Of a stretch of DNA of 64,000 bases, positions 10,853-20,714 are shown piece by piece. The notes under the pieces were generated by a model that did not search any database, was not told the origin of the DNA, and was given only the letters and a program-made list of their open reading frames with translations. This stretch comes from Symsagittifera roscoffensis (Eukaryota; Xenacoelomorpha; Acoela; Convolutidae). The translations under genes were made by a program, and so were the position numbers. Within the stretch, counting starts at the first letter, position 1, and the number at the start of each line of letters is the position of its first letter. The stretch is taken from positions 59,506,594 to 59,570,593 of the forward strand of contig NC_087067.1 in NCBI RefSeq assembly GCF_963678635.1, in the 5' to 3' direction.

Positions 10853-11731
10853 TCAGAAGTCCCCACTGTTGATGTTGCTTTGACTTCCACTTAGGGTAGA
10901 AGTTATACAGCTCACTATGTTTTTCGGCTTTTGATAAGAGTGCATTCTACCTAGAGTCTTTGACGCAATTGGTACATTACTGTACCTAGGATCGGCTTCC
11001 AACTGATTATGCTCACTACCCCCTGTACTGCAATCAAAACTGGACATTCGTTGCTGTAATTTGGGCGTCCTTCTTCTACTGGTAAATTGGTTACTGGCAG
11101 AATTGGCAATTTTTAAGTCAATGTTTCTACTTTCGATTCTTTTGCAGTGAACACGTTGTATGCAGTGAAGAACGTTGAGGATTTTGTCTTGTGGTATTTT
11201 TAACCTCTCTTCATAGATGCTGGCCAGAACTTGAGCACAATAGATCTCCTCCAGATCCGAGTCATTCCCACTGTCTGAGGTTTTATCCGGAGTTCTTTCT
11301 CCACTTTTTGCTTTCAGGGTAACTGGAAAAGTTAATAACATTGCTGGTGTGACTCCGTCGTTTGCCAGTTCGCTTAGGACGATTTTATAAACGTCGGCTG
11401 AGTCATCTGATTCTTGAATCGCAACTGATACTTTTTGTTCCTGGAGACAACTCTTGAAAGTCGAGGCACTATTGATGGATCCGTCTGTTTGCCAGTAATT
11501 CGGATCCATAGAAAAATAAACATGGGGAGCATTTTCGGCATGTTTTAAACTGTTGACACTTGATAAAATTTCGCCTTTGACGATAGGAATTGTGATTCCC
11601 ATCAAGTCAAGATCATTTTCTCTTAGCTGCTTGCACAGCTCGAAATCATCATAGCCGTTATCAATGAATAGCTGTGTATACTGTTTAAACCCGAGAGAGC
11701 TCAGCCATTGCTCTATTCTCATTACACTCAT
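10853..11731 (-). CDS. SAM-domain protein retrocopy 3, open frame (292 aa)
   Basis: An intact frame from ATG at 11731. Residues ~4-66 form a SAM domain (IEQWLSSLGF, FIDNGYDDFELCKQ, DLDLMGITIPIVK), closest by motif to SAMD5/SASH1-type SAM domains, which mediate protein-protein contacts. The rest has no domain I recognise: an MDPNYWQTDG segment, an acidic SDSGNDSDLEE stretch, a helical region with CIQRVHCKRIE, and a Ser-rich end. The last residues (SGDF) and the stop come from fusion to the foreign tail, so the natural C terminus is lost. The ATG lies nine bases after a copy of the leader, with no intron in 879 bp, as expected of a cDNA copy. It could be a decayed retrocopy that happens to remain open. 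No promoter is evident. Confidence 0.65.
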   Translation of the reverse strand: MSVMRIEQWLSSLGFKQYTQLFIDNGYDDFELCKQLRENDLDLMGITIPIVKGEILSSVNSLKHAENAPHVYFSMDPNYWQTDGSINSASTFKSCLQEQKVSVAIQESDDSADVYKIVLSELANDGVTPAMLLTFPVTLKAKSGERTPDKTSDSGNDSDLEEIYCAQVLASIYEERLKIPQDKILNVLHCIQRVHCKRIESRNIDLKIANSASNQFTSRRRTPKLQQRMSSFDCSTGGSEHNQLEADPRYSNVPIASKTLGRMHSYQKPKNIVSCITSTLSGSQSNINSGDF

Positions 11732-11739
11732 GAAAACTG

Positions 11740-11937
11740 TCTATTTAATAAGTTTATCACAACAATTAGGCTAAAAGCCAATTTGGATGCTCGCATGTGG
11801 GAGTGTTGTGACGAGGGGGATCCCTGCACGAACTGCTGCTGTTGTTGTAGGTTCATTTGGTCCCAGTGGTGCTGCTGCTGCTCATTGACACTGTCGAATC
11901 TCATACCCTCCAAGAAAACGTCCATGTGGGAATCCAA
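11740..11937 (-). pseudogene. Gln-rich fragment, frame-restored copy joined to a leader
   Basis: This copy has GGGGGATCC where most units have GGGGATCC or GGTGATCC. The Gln-rich segment therefore stays open through SPSSQHSHMRASK before running into the leader that precedes the SAM-domain insert. The extra base also occurs next to the SAM insert at about 7,730. It indicates that the usual frame break in the repeat is a later 1-base loss. Confidence 0.45.
11742..11773 (-). other. SL leader sequence at 5' end of SAM retrocopy 3
   Basis: Leader identical to the SL-gene consensus, followed by GACAGTTTTC and the ATG at 11731. The upstream flank GGCTTT joins to CATCCAAATT of the Gln-rich spacer. 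The same spacer sequence reappears beyond the insert's 3' end, so the insertion site is duplicated. Confidence 0.75.
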
Positions 11938-12930
11938 AACAGGAATTCGACTATCATGCTCGTAATACCAAATAGCCTAATTGTTGTGATAAACTTATTA
12001 AATAGTATTTGTTCAAATTTACCGCTTGTGCGTTTTCATATCATATACATATCATATTATTGAGGTTTTTGCTCGTAATATGGCCCAATGTTTTTGACCT
12101 GAATAGGAAAATTTTTTCTCCTTCAGATTTGATCTAACCATGTTCAATCGACCCAGCAATCTGACGGTCTCGATAATATCTTGTGCATTTGGCAGTAGGA
12201 ATATGTCGTAGATGATCTTGAGTGCGTTCACTTTGTATCTGGTTTCCCACTGGTTCGAGAATTTTGATGCTCGCATGTTGTAGTGTTGTGACGAGGGGAT
12301 CCCTGTATGAACTGCTGCTGCTGTTGTAGGTTCATTTGGTCCTAGTGGTGCTGCTGCTGCTCATTGACACTGTCGAATCAAATACCCTCCAAGAAAACGT
12401 CCATGTGGGAATCCAAAACAGGAATTCGACTATCACGTTCGTAATACCAAATAGCCTAATTGTTGTGATAAACTTATTAAATAGTATTTGTTCAAAATTA
12501 CCGCTTGTGTGTTTTCATATCATATGCATATCATATTACCGAGGTTTTTGCTCGTAATATGGCCCAATGCTTTCGACCTTAATCGCAAAATTTTTTCTTC
12601 TTCAGATTTGATCTAACCATGCTCAATCGACCCCGCAGTCTGACGGTCTCGCTAAGCTCTTGTGCATTTGGCAGTAGGAATCTGTCGTAGATGATCTTGA
12701 GTGCGTTCACTTTGTATCTGGTTTCCCACTGGTTCGAGAATTTGGATGCTCGCATGTGGTAGTGTTGTGACGAGGTGATCCCTGCATGAACTGCTGCTGC
12801 TGTTGTATGTTCATTTGGTCCCAGTGGTGCTGCTGCTGCTCATTGACACTGTCGAATCTCATATCCTCCAAGAAAACGTCCATGTGGGAATCCAAAACAG
12901 GAATTGGACTATCATGCTCGTAATACCAAA

Positions 12931-13095
12931 TAGCCTAATTGTTGATAAACTTATTAAATAGTATTTGTTCAATTTTATCGCTTGTGCGTTTTCAAATCAT
13001 ATACATATCATATTATTGAGGTTTTTGCTCGTAATATGGCCCAATGCTTTTGACCTGAATAGGAAAAAAAAATTTCTTCAGATTTGATCTAACCA
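12931..13095 (+). ncRNA. SL-RNA copy with internal exon deletion
   Basis: The exon reads ATTGTTGATAAAC where others have ATTGTTGTGATAAAC, so two bases are lost inside the leader. The donor and downstream stems look normal. If transcribed it would give a shorter leader. Confidence 0.5.
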
Positions 13096-13182
13096 TGCTC
13101 AATCGACCCAGCAATCTGACGGTCTCGATAATATCTTGTGCATTTGGCAGTAGGAATCTGTCGTAGATGATCTTGAGTGCGT

Positions 13183-13390
13183 TCACTTCGTATCTGGTTT
13201 CTCACTGGTTCGAGAAGTTGGATGCTCGCATGTGGGAGTGTTGTGACGAGGTGATCCCTGCATGAACTGCTGCTGCTGTTGTATGTTCATTTGGTCCCAG
13301 TTGTGCTGCTGCTGCTCATTGACACTGTCGAATCTCATACCCTCCAAGAAAACGTCCATGTGGGAATCCAAAACAGGAATTCGACTATCA
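13183..13390 (-). pseudogene. Gln-rich protein fragment in the repeat spacer (representative)
   Basis: In nearly every unit the spacer reads on the minus strand as a protein-like segment. An acidic stretch containing DSHMDVFLEGMRFDSVNE is followed by QQQHHWDQ and QQQQQ (or a similar run), and then in most copies the frame breaks near the GGATCC site. In another frame it continues as KFSNQWETRYKVNALKIIYD and IIETVRLLGRLSMVRSNLKK, a helical-looking stretch. Near 11,820 one extra G restores the frame (SPSSQHSHMRASK), so the parts probably came from one exon or cDNA. The frame at 13183-13371 has no ATG at its start; its first codon is TTG. I do not recognise the family. It is a passenger fragment rather than a gene. 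Confidence 0.45.
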
Positions 13391-14344
13391 CGTTCGTAAT
13401 ACCAAATAGCCTAATTGTTGTGATAAACTTATCAAATAGTATTTGTTCAAATTTACCGCTTGTGCGTTTTCATATCATATACATATCATATTATTGAGGT
13501 TTTTGCTCTTAATATGGCCCAATGCTTTTGACCTGAATAGGAAAAAAAAATTTCTTCAGATTTGATCTAACCATGCTCAATCGACCCAGCAATCTGACGG
13601 TCTCGATAATATCTTGTGAATTTGGCAGTAGGAATCTGTCGTAGATGATCTTGAGTGCGTTCACTTCGTATCTGATTTCTCACTGGTTCGAGAAGTTGGA
13701 TGCTCGCATGTGGGAGTGTTGTGACGAGGTGATCCCTGCATGAACTGCTGCTGCTGTTGTATGTTCATTTGGTCCCAGTGGTGGTGCTGCTGCTCATTGA
13801 CACTGCTGCTGCTGTTGTAGGTTCATTTAATCCTAGTGGTGCTGCTGCTGCTCATTGACACTGTCGAATCTCATACCCTCCAAGAAAACGTCCATGTGGG
13901 AATCCAAAACAGGAATTCGACTATCATGCTCGTAATACCAAATAGCCTAATTGTTGTGATAAACTTATTAAATAGTTTTTGTTCAAATTTACCGCTTGTG
14001 CGTTTTCATATCATATACATATCATATTATTGAGGTTTTTGCTCGTAATATGGCCCAATGCTTTTGACCTGAATAGGAAAAAAAAATTTCTTCAGATTTG
14101 ATCTAAGCATGCTCAATCGACCCAGCAATCTGACGGTCACGATAATATCTTGTGCATTTGGCAGTAGGAATCTGTCGTAGATGATCTTGAGTGCGTTCAC
14201 TTTGTATCTGGTTTCCCACTGGTTCGAGAATTTTGATGCTCGCATGTTGTAGTGTTGTGACGAGGGGATCCCTGCATGAACTGCTGCTGCTGTTGCAGGT
14301 TCATTTGGTCCTAGTGGTGCTGCTGCTGCTGCTCATTGACACTG

Positions 14345-14545
14345 TTAGTTGTGCCAAAAATTTCACAACTGCGAGGTTCTGCCAGGTCTCCGACCTGTCC
14401 GGAACTTCTTCCACTGATGAGGAGGTTTCATTGAAATCTTGTTCGCCTCGTAAAGGCACTCCTCTCGAACTGTGGTAGTTCTTGGTCAGTATTTTTGTTT
14501 TTTTCTTGGGTTTTTTGCTTAGTTTCTGTTCGAGAAGTCAAGAAG
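14345..14545 (-). other. Shared 3' tail of sestrin insert S1 (short form)
   Basis: Tail sequence (TETKQKTQEK to SETWQNLAV region) joined directly to ACAGTGTCAATGAGC of the repeat, without the GTTT microsatellite. Only this insert and the one ending at 920 have this junction; the others have the longer form. The Gln-rich spacer around the join also flanks the insert's other end. Confidence 0.55.
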
Positions 14546-17308
14546 TCAGCTGTTCCCTCGAGTCAGAAGTTGTTGCAAGCTGTTCCTGTTGTCTCCTCCG
14601 CGCTGCTCCAGCAAGAAGTCCAAGCTGCGCACCAATCTGCTCACACTCTCCTCATTCGTTTCCGTCCACTCATTCTCTTCCCCTCCCCCTCCCTCTGTTC
14701 CGGCAGCACTGCTGACACCAAAGTCCACGTGCCCCATGTCAACCACTAAGTACTTCCTGTTCTGCTGTGATATCTGGGCGCTCTTCAGACTAGCCGAGCT
14801 GATTTTGAGGAAAACATCTCCATTGCTAGCTCCACCACTAGTGCTCACTGACACTGTATCCATTCGACCATTAACGCCACTATCAGATCCCAACGAAGTG
14901 CCAACTTTCTCTAAAGACGCGTCTCGACTGGGGCCACTCGACTACTGTGTCACAGTCTTTTTCTCCTCCTCCCAAAGAACATGAGTTGTTTGAGTCTTTG
15001 CGGTTATGGCGTCCTTGTTGGCCAGCAGATTCGGTTCTACTCAGATGTCTCACTATGCTCTGGTAGGAGTGAGAATGGGATGCGTCAGAATGCAGAGACG
15101 AGTAGTCACTTTTATGAGGGATGGTCTGCAACTGCTCTATGAAATCTGCGCCCTCTTCCTTGTCCGCAAAAAAGTGTGCCGGAGTTGCCCTCCCGCTGAC
15201 CGGGGTGACGCCACCACTGCTGCTGGGCGAACTTGGACCTGCAAAATTCGACTGCACTGCGAGAGAGTAGCTGCTTGAACAAGTATTACTTGGACTGCCC
15301 AAACCCCCACTAACGCTCTCGCCCACTCCGTTCTCTCTATTGACACTTGAAGACTGCGAAGAGCCAACTCCAATCACTCCATTTGACCTTGCATGACTGC
15401 TGTTCTGTGCTGTTTGCGAGGAGGTGGCAGCGGAGGTGTTGTTGGCTTTGAAGTAGTCGTGGTTGGGAGGAGGCATGACTCCTGTGGCAAGGATGAATCC
15501 GCTGAGAGAGTGAAAGTGTGCGAGGATGATGACTGCCTGGACCAGTTTGTCCTGAGGCCACTGTCTCGGACCCCCACTTCCCTCCACTACTTCCTTAATC
15601 GTATGTGCGTTTATTTTCCATGGTGCGTGGGCTAAAAGCGTGTTTAGGCTGATTAGAGCCTTCACATCTAGGAGCATATTTCTCTGGCGCTGTTTAGACA
15701 TGGCAGCGGTAGACGAATCCTCCCCCCGCATGGTGGTGGCAGTGCTAGATGAGCCGCAGATGAAGGAAGAGTGGGGGAGAAGCCGAACTGGGCGGGCGAA
15801 GGGGTCGTCTTCTGGAAGCAATTCGAGCACCGAGCGGATCAAGTAAGAGCAGTCAAAGCGAGCAGCAGCCATTAAAGTGAGGTAGGATACCAGAGTAGGG
15901 TCGAAGTTAGAGGCGGAGATGTGATGATGGGAATGTAGACTGTGCTCGAATGAGAGGAACTCCTTCATGTACTGAGGATGGTAGGCCAACAGAAAGTGCA
16001 CATCCGGAACACGCAGACCGTGCAGTCGGAAAGTCCCCACGTAAAGTTTGTACTTCTCCACCTGCAGACTGATCTCGAAAGACGAAGTTGATGAAGACGA
16101 CGAAGTGGACTCTTCTACTTTTCGAGGGCATGTTTCTTCAGTCCGGCTCTTCTCCTCTGAATCATCTCCCCCTCTATCTGACCCTTGTCCATCACCCTCC
16201 TCTCTTCTCCTGCTCGCCCTTCTTTTGCGTCTCATTCTGCTAACGTGTTGTCTGTATACTTTTTCAACCACTTCCATTCCAGTGTGGCAATCAATATCAG
16301 ACGCTGGAATGTATTTGGTTTTATGATGAGCAACCAACAGAGGCGAGAAGTCCAAAGGCAGCTTACCACTCTGCTGGAAAGTTTAGAGGAAAATAGAAAG
16401 CGCTTGTCTGACTGGCGAATAAGGGAAGTTTTCAGCCCAGTGCTGGATCTTAGCCAACAACTGCCACACTCTTAGACTTCCACCACCTCGTCCTCCATTT
16501 GAATCTGAAGACTCCGATTCCCTTGGAATCCTGTAGTCTTCCGTGCCATTTACTGCACCAAAGGTGTCCATATGACCATTACTGGTGCCATCTGATCTTT
16601 TTAACTACATTTGCATTTGAACCTTTTCTCCGTCTCCGGGACGTAACTCTGATTCTCTCGGGGATCCGAATCGTGTTGAGTCTCTTGGATCTGTATCTTG
16701 AATTTCTTTGTTCCAGATTTGGTCACTGATTTTGAACGAAGTGCCGTTATGACTTGGCCGGTTAAGATTCTCGCTGTTATTGTTGAGAAAGTCGTTGAGA
16801 AGGGGTTCCAGATTATCCCGCACTATACTCTCAGCAAACTCCACACTGACAACTCCGTCCCACCTGTAGTTTTTTCTTTGTCTTCCCGGTCACCACCATC
16901 ATAGTCCTCTTCTGTGTCGTCTCTCATCTCAATTGTTGTTGCACCATAATCATCACAATCCATTTCTGATGCGGAACTGTGCACTTCGCTACTACCAGTT
17001 TCTCCCCCTTGCGACGAATAGCACAGGGGTACATCGTCTGGATCTCTGCCTCCCCCCACATTTTTAACACTGATTCGACCTGATGTGATAACAACCGGCA
17101 CTACATGCTCAATCTGGACCACTAGACAGTCCAGTCTTTTCTCACATTCGAGTAGTATGACGTCACTTGTTGCATCATCAATTGCCTCATTGGTATCTGG
17201 TCCGTTGAGGTTGCTGTCTCTACCGCCTAGATTGTTCAAATGTCATTGCTTCCGAGTTGCTCCTATTCCCACTACATTGTTGTTGTGTGGCTGGCCATCT
17301 TTGCCCAT
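14546..17308 (-). pseudogene. SESN: Sestrin N-terminal half, retrocopy S1
   Basis: An intronless sestrin mRNA copy read from ATG at 17308, five bases after a leader. Sestrins are stress-inducible GATOR2/TORC1 regulators with an AhpD-like N-terminal domain. The order is an acidic N-terminal region (17239-16880), VEFAESIVRDNLEPLLNDFL, a linker, then the sestrin core. Lesions are TGA at 17243-17245, a frameshift at the T6 run 16870-16875, TAG at 16605-16607, TAA at 16383-16385 and a frameshift near 14,940. From the T6 run to 14,883 one frame holds, apart from the TAG and TAA. The C-terminal half that binds leucine and GATOR2 is absent. The end (KYLVVDMG, SLDFLLEQRGG) runs into the foreign tail. 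It is clearly sestrin and clearly disabled. Confidence 0.8.
14883..16355 (-). CDS. SESN: Open core frame of sestrin retrocopy S1 (490 aa)
   Basis: The longest open frame in the copy; its first codon is TTG after an in-frame TAA, so it is not a natural start. Counting from there, KYIPASD at 14-20 matches the family's FIPV entry. A basic RRKRRASRRRE run and a Ser-rich linker follow. VHFLLAYHPQYMKEFL (119-134) and LTLMAAARFDCSYL (159-172) are the sestrin signature, and LLAHAPWKI and AHFHSLSGF match conserved helices. In human SESN2 the peroxide-reducing triad is C125, Y127 and H132. Here C169 and Y171 are present, but the His position is Val176. The frame ends beyond the conserved domain by frameshift. 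Several amino-acid differences between copies suggest no constraint. Confidence 0.7.
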   Translation of the reverse strand: MDFSPLLVAHHKTKYIPASDIDCHTGMEVVEKVYRQHVSRMRRKRRASRRREEGDGQGSDRGGDDSEEKSRTEETCPRKVEESTSSSSSTSSFEISLQVEKYKLYVGTFRLHGLRVPDVHFLLAYHPQYMKEFLSFEHSLHSHHHISASNFDPTLVSYLTLMAAARFDCSYLIRSVLELLPEDDPFARPVRLLPHSSFICGSSSTATTMRGEDSSTAAMSKQRQRNMLLDVKALISLNTLLAHAPWKINAHTIKEVVEGSGGPRQWPQDKLVQAVIILAHFHSLSGFILATGVMPPPNHDYFKANNTSAATSSQTAQNSSHARSNGVIGVGSSQSSSVNRENGVGESVSGGLGSPSNTCSSSYSLAVQSNFAGPSSPSSSGGVTPVSGRATPAHFFADKEEGADFIEQLQTIPHKSDYSSLHSDASHSHSYQSIVRHLSRTESAGQQGRHNRKDSNNSCSLGGGEKDCDTVVEWPQSRRVFRESWHFVGI

Positions 17309-17314
17309 CACACC

Positions 17315-17346
17315 TATTTAATGAGTTTATCACAACAATAAGGTTA
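17315..17346 (-). other. SL leader sequence at 5' end of sestrin S1 (diverged)
   Basis: Matches the leader at 29 of 32 positions (CATTAAATA for TATTAAATA, CCTTATTG for CCTAATTG, and TAACC for TAGCC). It is followed by GGTGTG and then ATG. The first two differences are shared by all sestrin copies. Confidence 0.65.
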
Positions 17347-17347
17347 A

Positions 17348-20300
17348 GTGCTGCTGTTGTTGTATGTTCATTTGGTCCTAGTGGTGCTGCTGCTGCTAAT
17401 TGTCACTGTCTAATCTCATACCCTCCAAGAAAACGTCCATGTGGGAATCCAAAACAGGAATTCGACTATCATGCTCGTAATACCAAATAGCCTAATTGTT
17501 GTGATAAACTTATTAAAAAGTATTTGTTCAAATTCACCGCTTGTGCGTTTTCATATCATATGCATATCATATTATCGAGTTTTTTTTGCTCGTAATATGG
17601 CCCAATGCTTTCGACCTTAATCGCAAAATTTTTTCTTCTTCAGATTTGATCTAACCATGCTCAATCGACCCAGCAATCTGACGGTCTCGATATTATCTTG
17701 TGCATTTGGCAGTAGGAATCTGTCGTAGATGATCTTGAGTGCGTTCACTTCGTATATGGTTTCTCACTGGTTCGAGAAGTTGGATGCTCGCTTGTGGGAA
17801 TGTTGTGACGAGGTGATCCCTGCATGAACTGCTGCTGCTGTTGTTTGTTCATTTGGTCCCAGTGGTGCTGCTGCTGCTCATTGACACTGTCGAATCTCAT
17901 ACCCTCCAAGAAAACGTCCATGTGGGAATCCAAAACAGGAATTCGACTGTCATGCTCGTAATACCAAATAGCCTAATTGTTGTGATAAACTTATTAAAAA
18001 GTATTTGTTCAAATTCACCGCTTGTGCGTTTTCATATCATATGCATATCATATTATCGAGTTTTTTGCTCGTAATATGGCCCAATGCTTTCGACCTTGAT
18101 CGCAAAATTTTTTCTTCTTCAGATTTGATCTAACCATGCTCAATCGACCCCGCAGTCTGACGGTATCGCTAAGCTCTTGTGCATTTGGCAGTAGGAATCT
18201 GTCGTAGATGATCTTGAGTGCGTTCACTTTGTATCTGGTTTCCCACTGGTTCGAGAATTTTGATGCTTGCATGTTGTAGTGTTGTGATGAGGGGATCCCT
18301 GCATGAACGGCTGCTGCTGTTGCAGGTTCATTTGGTCCTAGTGGTGCTGCTGCTGCTCATTGACACTGTCGAATCTTATACCCTCCAAGAAAACGTCCAT
18401 GTGGGAATCCAAAACAGGAATTCGACTATCATGCTCGTAATACCAAATAGCCTAATTGTTGTGATAAACTTATTAAATAGTATTTGTTCAAATTTACCGC
18501 TTGTGCGTTTTCATATCATATGCATATCATATTATCGAGTTTTTTTTTGCTCGTAATATGGCCCAATGCTTTCGACCTTAATCGCAAAATTTTTTCTTCT
18601 TCAGATTTGATCTAACCATGCTCAATCGACCCAGCAATCTGACGGTCTCGATTATATCTTGTGCATTTGGCAGTAGGAATCTGTCGTAGATGATCTTGAG
18701 TGCGTTCACTTCGTATCTGGTTTCTCACTGGTTCGAGAAGTTGGATGCTCGCATGTGGGAGTGTTGTGACGAGGTGATCCCTGCATGAACTGCTGCTGCT
18801 GTTGCAGGTTCATTTGGTCCTAGTGGTGCTGCTGCTGCTCATTGACACTGTCTAATCTCATACCCTCCAAGAAAACGTCCATGTGGGAATCCAAAACAGG
18901 AATTCGACTATCATGCTCGTAATACCAAATAGCCTAATTGTTGTGATAAACTTATTAAATAGTATTTGTTCAAATTTACCGCTTGTGCGTTTTCATATCA
19001 TATGCATATCATATTGTCGAGTTTTTTTTGCTCGTAATATGGCCCAATGCTTTCGACCTTAATCGCAAAATTTTTTCTTCTTCAGATTTGATCTAACCAT
19101 GCTCAATCGACCCAGCAATCTGACGGTCTCGATATTATCTTGTGCATTTGGCAGTAGGAATCTGTCGTAGATGATCTTGAGTGCGTTCACTTCGTATATG
19201 GTTTCTCACTGGTTCGAGAAGTTGGATGCTCGCTTGTGGGAATGTTGTGACGAGGTGATCCCTGCATGAACTGCTGCTGCTGTTGTTTGTTCATTTGGTC
19301 CCAGTGGTGCTGCTGCTGCTCATTGACACTGTCGAATCTCATACCCTCCAAGAAAACGTCCATGTGGGAATCCAAAACAGGAATTCGACTATCATGCTCG
19401 TAATACCAAATAGCCTAATTGTTGTGATAAACTTATTAAAAAGTATTTGTTCAAATTCACCGCTTGTGCGTTTTCATATCATATGCATATCATATTATCG
19501 AGTTTTTTGCTCGTAATATGGCCCAATGCTTTCGACCTTGATCGCAAAATTTTTTCTTCTTCAGATTTGATCTAACCATGCTCAATCGACCCCGCAGTCT
19601 GACGGTATCGCTAAGCTCTTGTGCATTTGGCAGTAGGAATCTGTCGTAGATGATCTTGAGTGCGTTCACTTTGTATCTGGTTTCCCACTGGTTCGAGAAT
19701 TTTGATGCTTGCATGTTGTAGTGTTGTGATGAGGGGATCCCTGCATGAACGGCTGCTGCTGTTGCAGGTTCATTTGGTCCTAGTGGTGCTGCTGCTGCTC
19801 ATTGACACTGTCGAATCTTATACCCTCCAAGAAAACGTCCATGTGGGAATCCAAAACAGGAATTCGACTATCATGCTCGTAATACCAAATAGCCTAATTG
19901 TTGTGATAAACTTATTAAATAGTATTTGTTCAAATTTACCGCTTGTGCGTTTTCATATCATATGCATATCATATTATCGAGTTTTTTTTGCTCGTTATAT
20001 GGCCCAATGCTTTCGACCTTAATCGCAAAATTTTTTCTTCAGATTTGATCTAACCATGCTCAATCGACCCCGCATTCTGACGGTCTCGCTAAGCTCTTGT
20101 GCATTTGGCAGTAGGAATCTGTCGTAGATGATCTTGAGGGCGTTCACTTTGTATCTGGTTTCTCACTGGTTCGAGAAGTTGGATGCTCGCATGTTGTAGT
20201 GCTGTGACGAGGGGATCCCTGCATGAACTGCTGCTGCTGTTGTATGTTCATTTGGTCCCAGTGGTGCTGCTGCTGCTAATTGTCACTGTCTAATCTCATA

Positions 20301-20714
20301 CCCTCCAAGAAAACGTCCATGTGGGAATCCAAAACAGGAATTCGACTATCATGCTCGTAATACCAAATAGCCTAATTGTTGTGATAAACTTATTAAATAG
20401 TATTTGTTCAAATTTACCGCTTGTGCGTTTTCATATCATATACATATCATATTATTGAGGTTTTTGCTCGTAATGTGGCCCAATGCTTTTGACCTGAATA
20501 GGAAAAAAAATTCTTCAGATTTGATCTAACTATGCTCAATCGACCCAGCAATCTGACGGTCTCGATAATATTTTGTGCATTTGGCAGTAGGAATCTGTCG
20601 TAGATGATCTTGAGTGCGTTCACTTCGTATCTGGTTTCTCACTGGTTCGAGAAGTTGGATGCTCGCATGTGGGAGTGTTGAGACGAGGGGATCCCTGCAT
20701 GAACTGCTGCTGCT
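17348..20714 (+). repeat. SL-RNA tandem array, block 5 (7 units)
   Basis: Leader exons start at 17488, 17969, 18448, 18930, 19411, 19890 and 20368. This block has one unit fewer than blocks 7, 9 and 11, which follow the equivalent sestrin insert. A three-unit period of 1,442 bp is visible (17745 against 19187 in the minus-strand spacer frame). Confidence 0.85.
18448..18613 (+). ncRNA. Putative spliced-leader RNA gene with best Sm-like site
   Basis: The exon is 18448-18479 and the donor GT is 18480-18481. The second stem has an extended T8 loop. The sequence CGCAAAATTTTTTC near 18,584-18,596 is the clearest match in the window to a metazoan Sm site (purine, AU-rich, then a run of U). The terminal AGATTTGATCT hairpin ends at 18613. 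This is the structural type of most units in the higher-order array. Confidence 0.6.

Larger units (their letters stand above)
11784..14344 (+). repeat. SL-RNA tandem array, block 4 (5 units)
   Basis: Leader exons start at 11973, 12452, 12931, 13407 and 13943. At about 13,780-13,860 a CTG-tract segment is duplicated so that TTGACACTG joins CTGCTGCTG, an ordinary slippage or unequal-exchange product. The exon at 12931 has a short internal deletion (ATTGTTGATAAAC). Confidence 0.85.

Noticed and set aside
1-14344. CRISPR-like array.
   Set aside because: The repeated unit is ~478 bp with no short repeat/unique spacer alternation and no cas genes, and the coding content is eukaryotic.
15006-15278. 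+ strand frame beginning MASLLASRF, and other frames overlapping the sestrin inserts on both strands.
   Set aside because: They overlap the sestrin core, whose reading is supported by family motifs. They recur only because the insert is repeated.
14883-16355. Eight functional sestrin genes.
   Set aside because: Shared stops and frameshifts, loss of the C-terminal half and fusion to a foreign tail make all of them disabled copies, despite the long open core.
16850-16890. A tiny intron (GGTGGTGACC...CTACAG) explaining the frame change in the sestrin N-terminal region.
   Set aside because: It would be only ~35 bp. A single-base change in the adjacent A/T run explains the shift more simply, and the rest of the insert has no introns.
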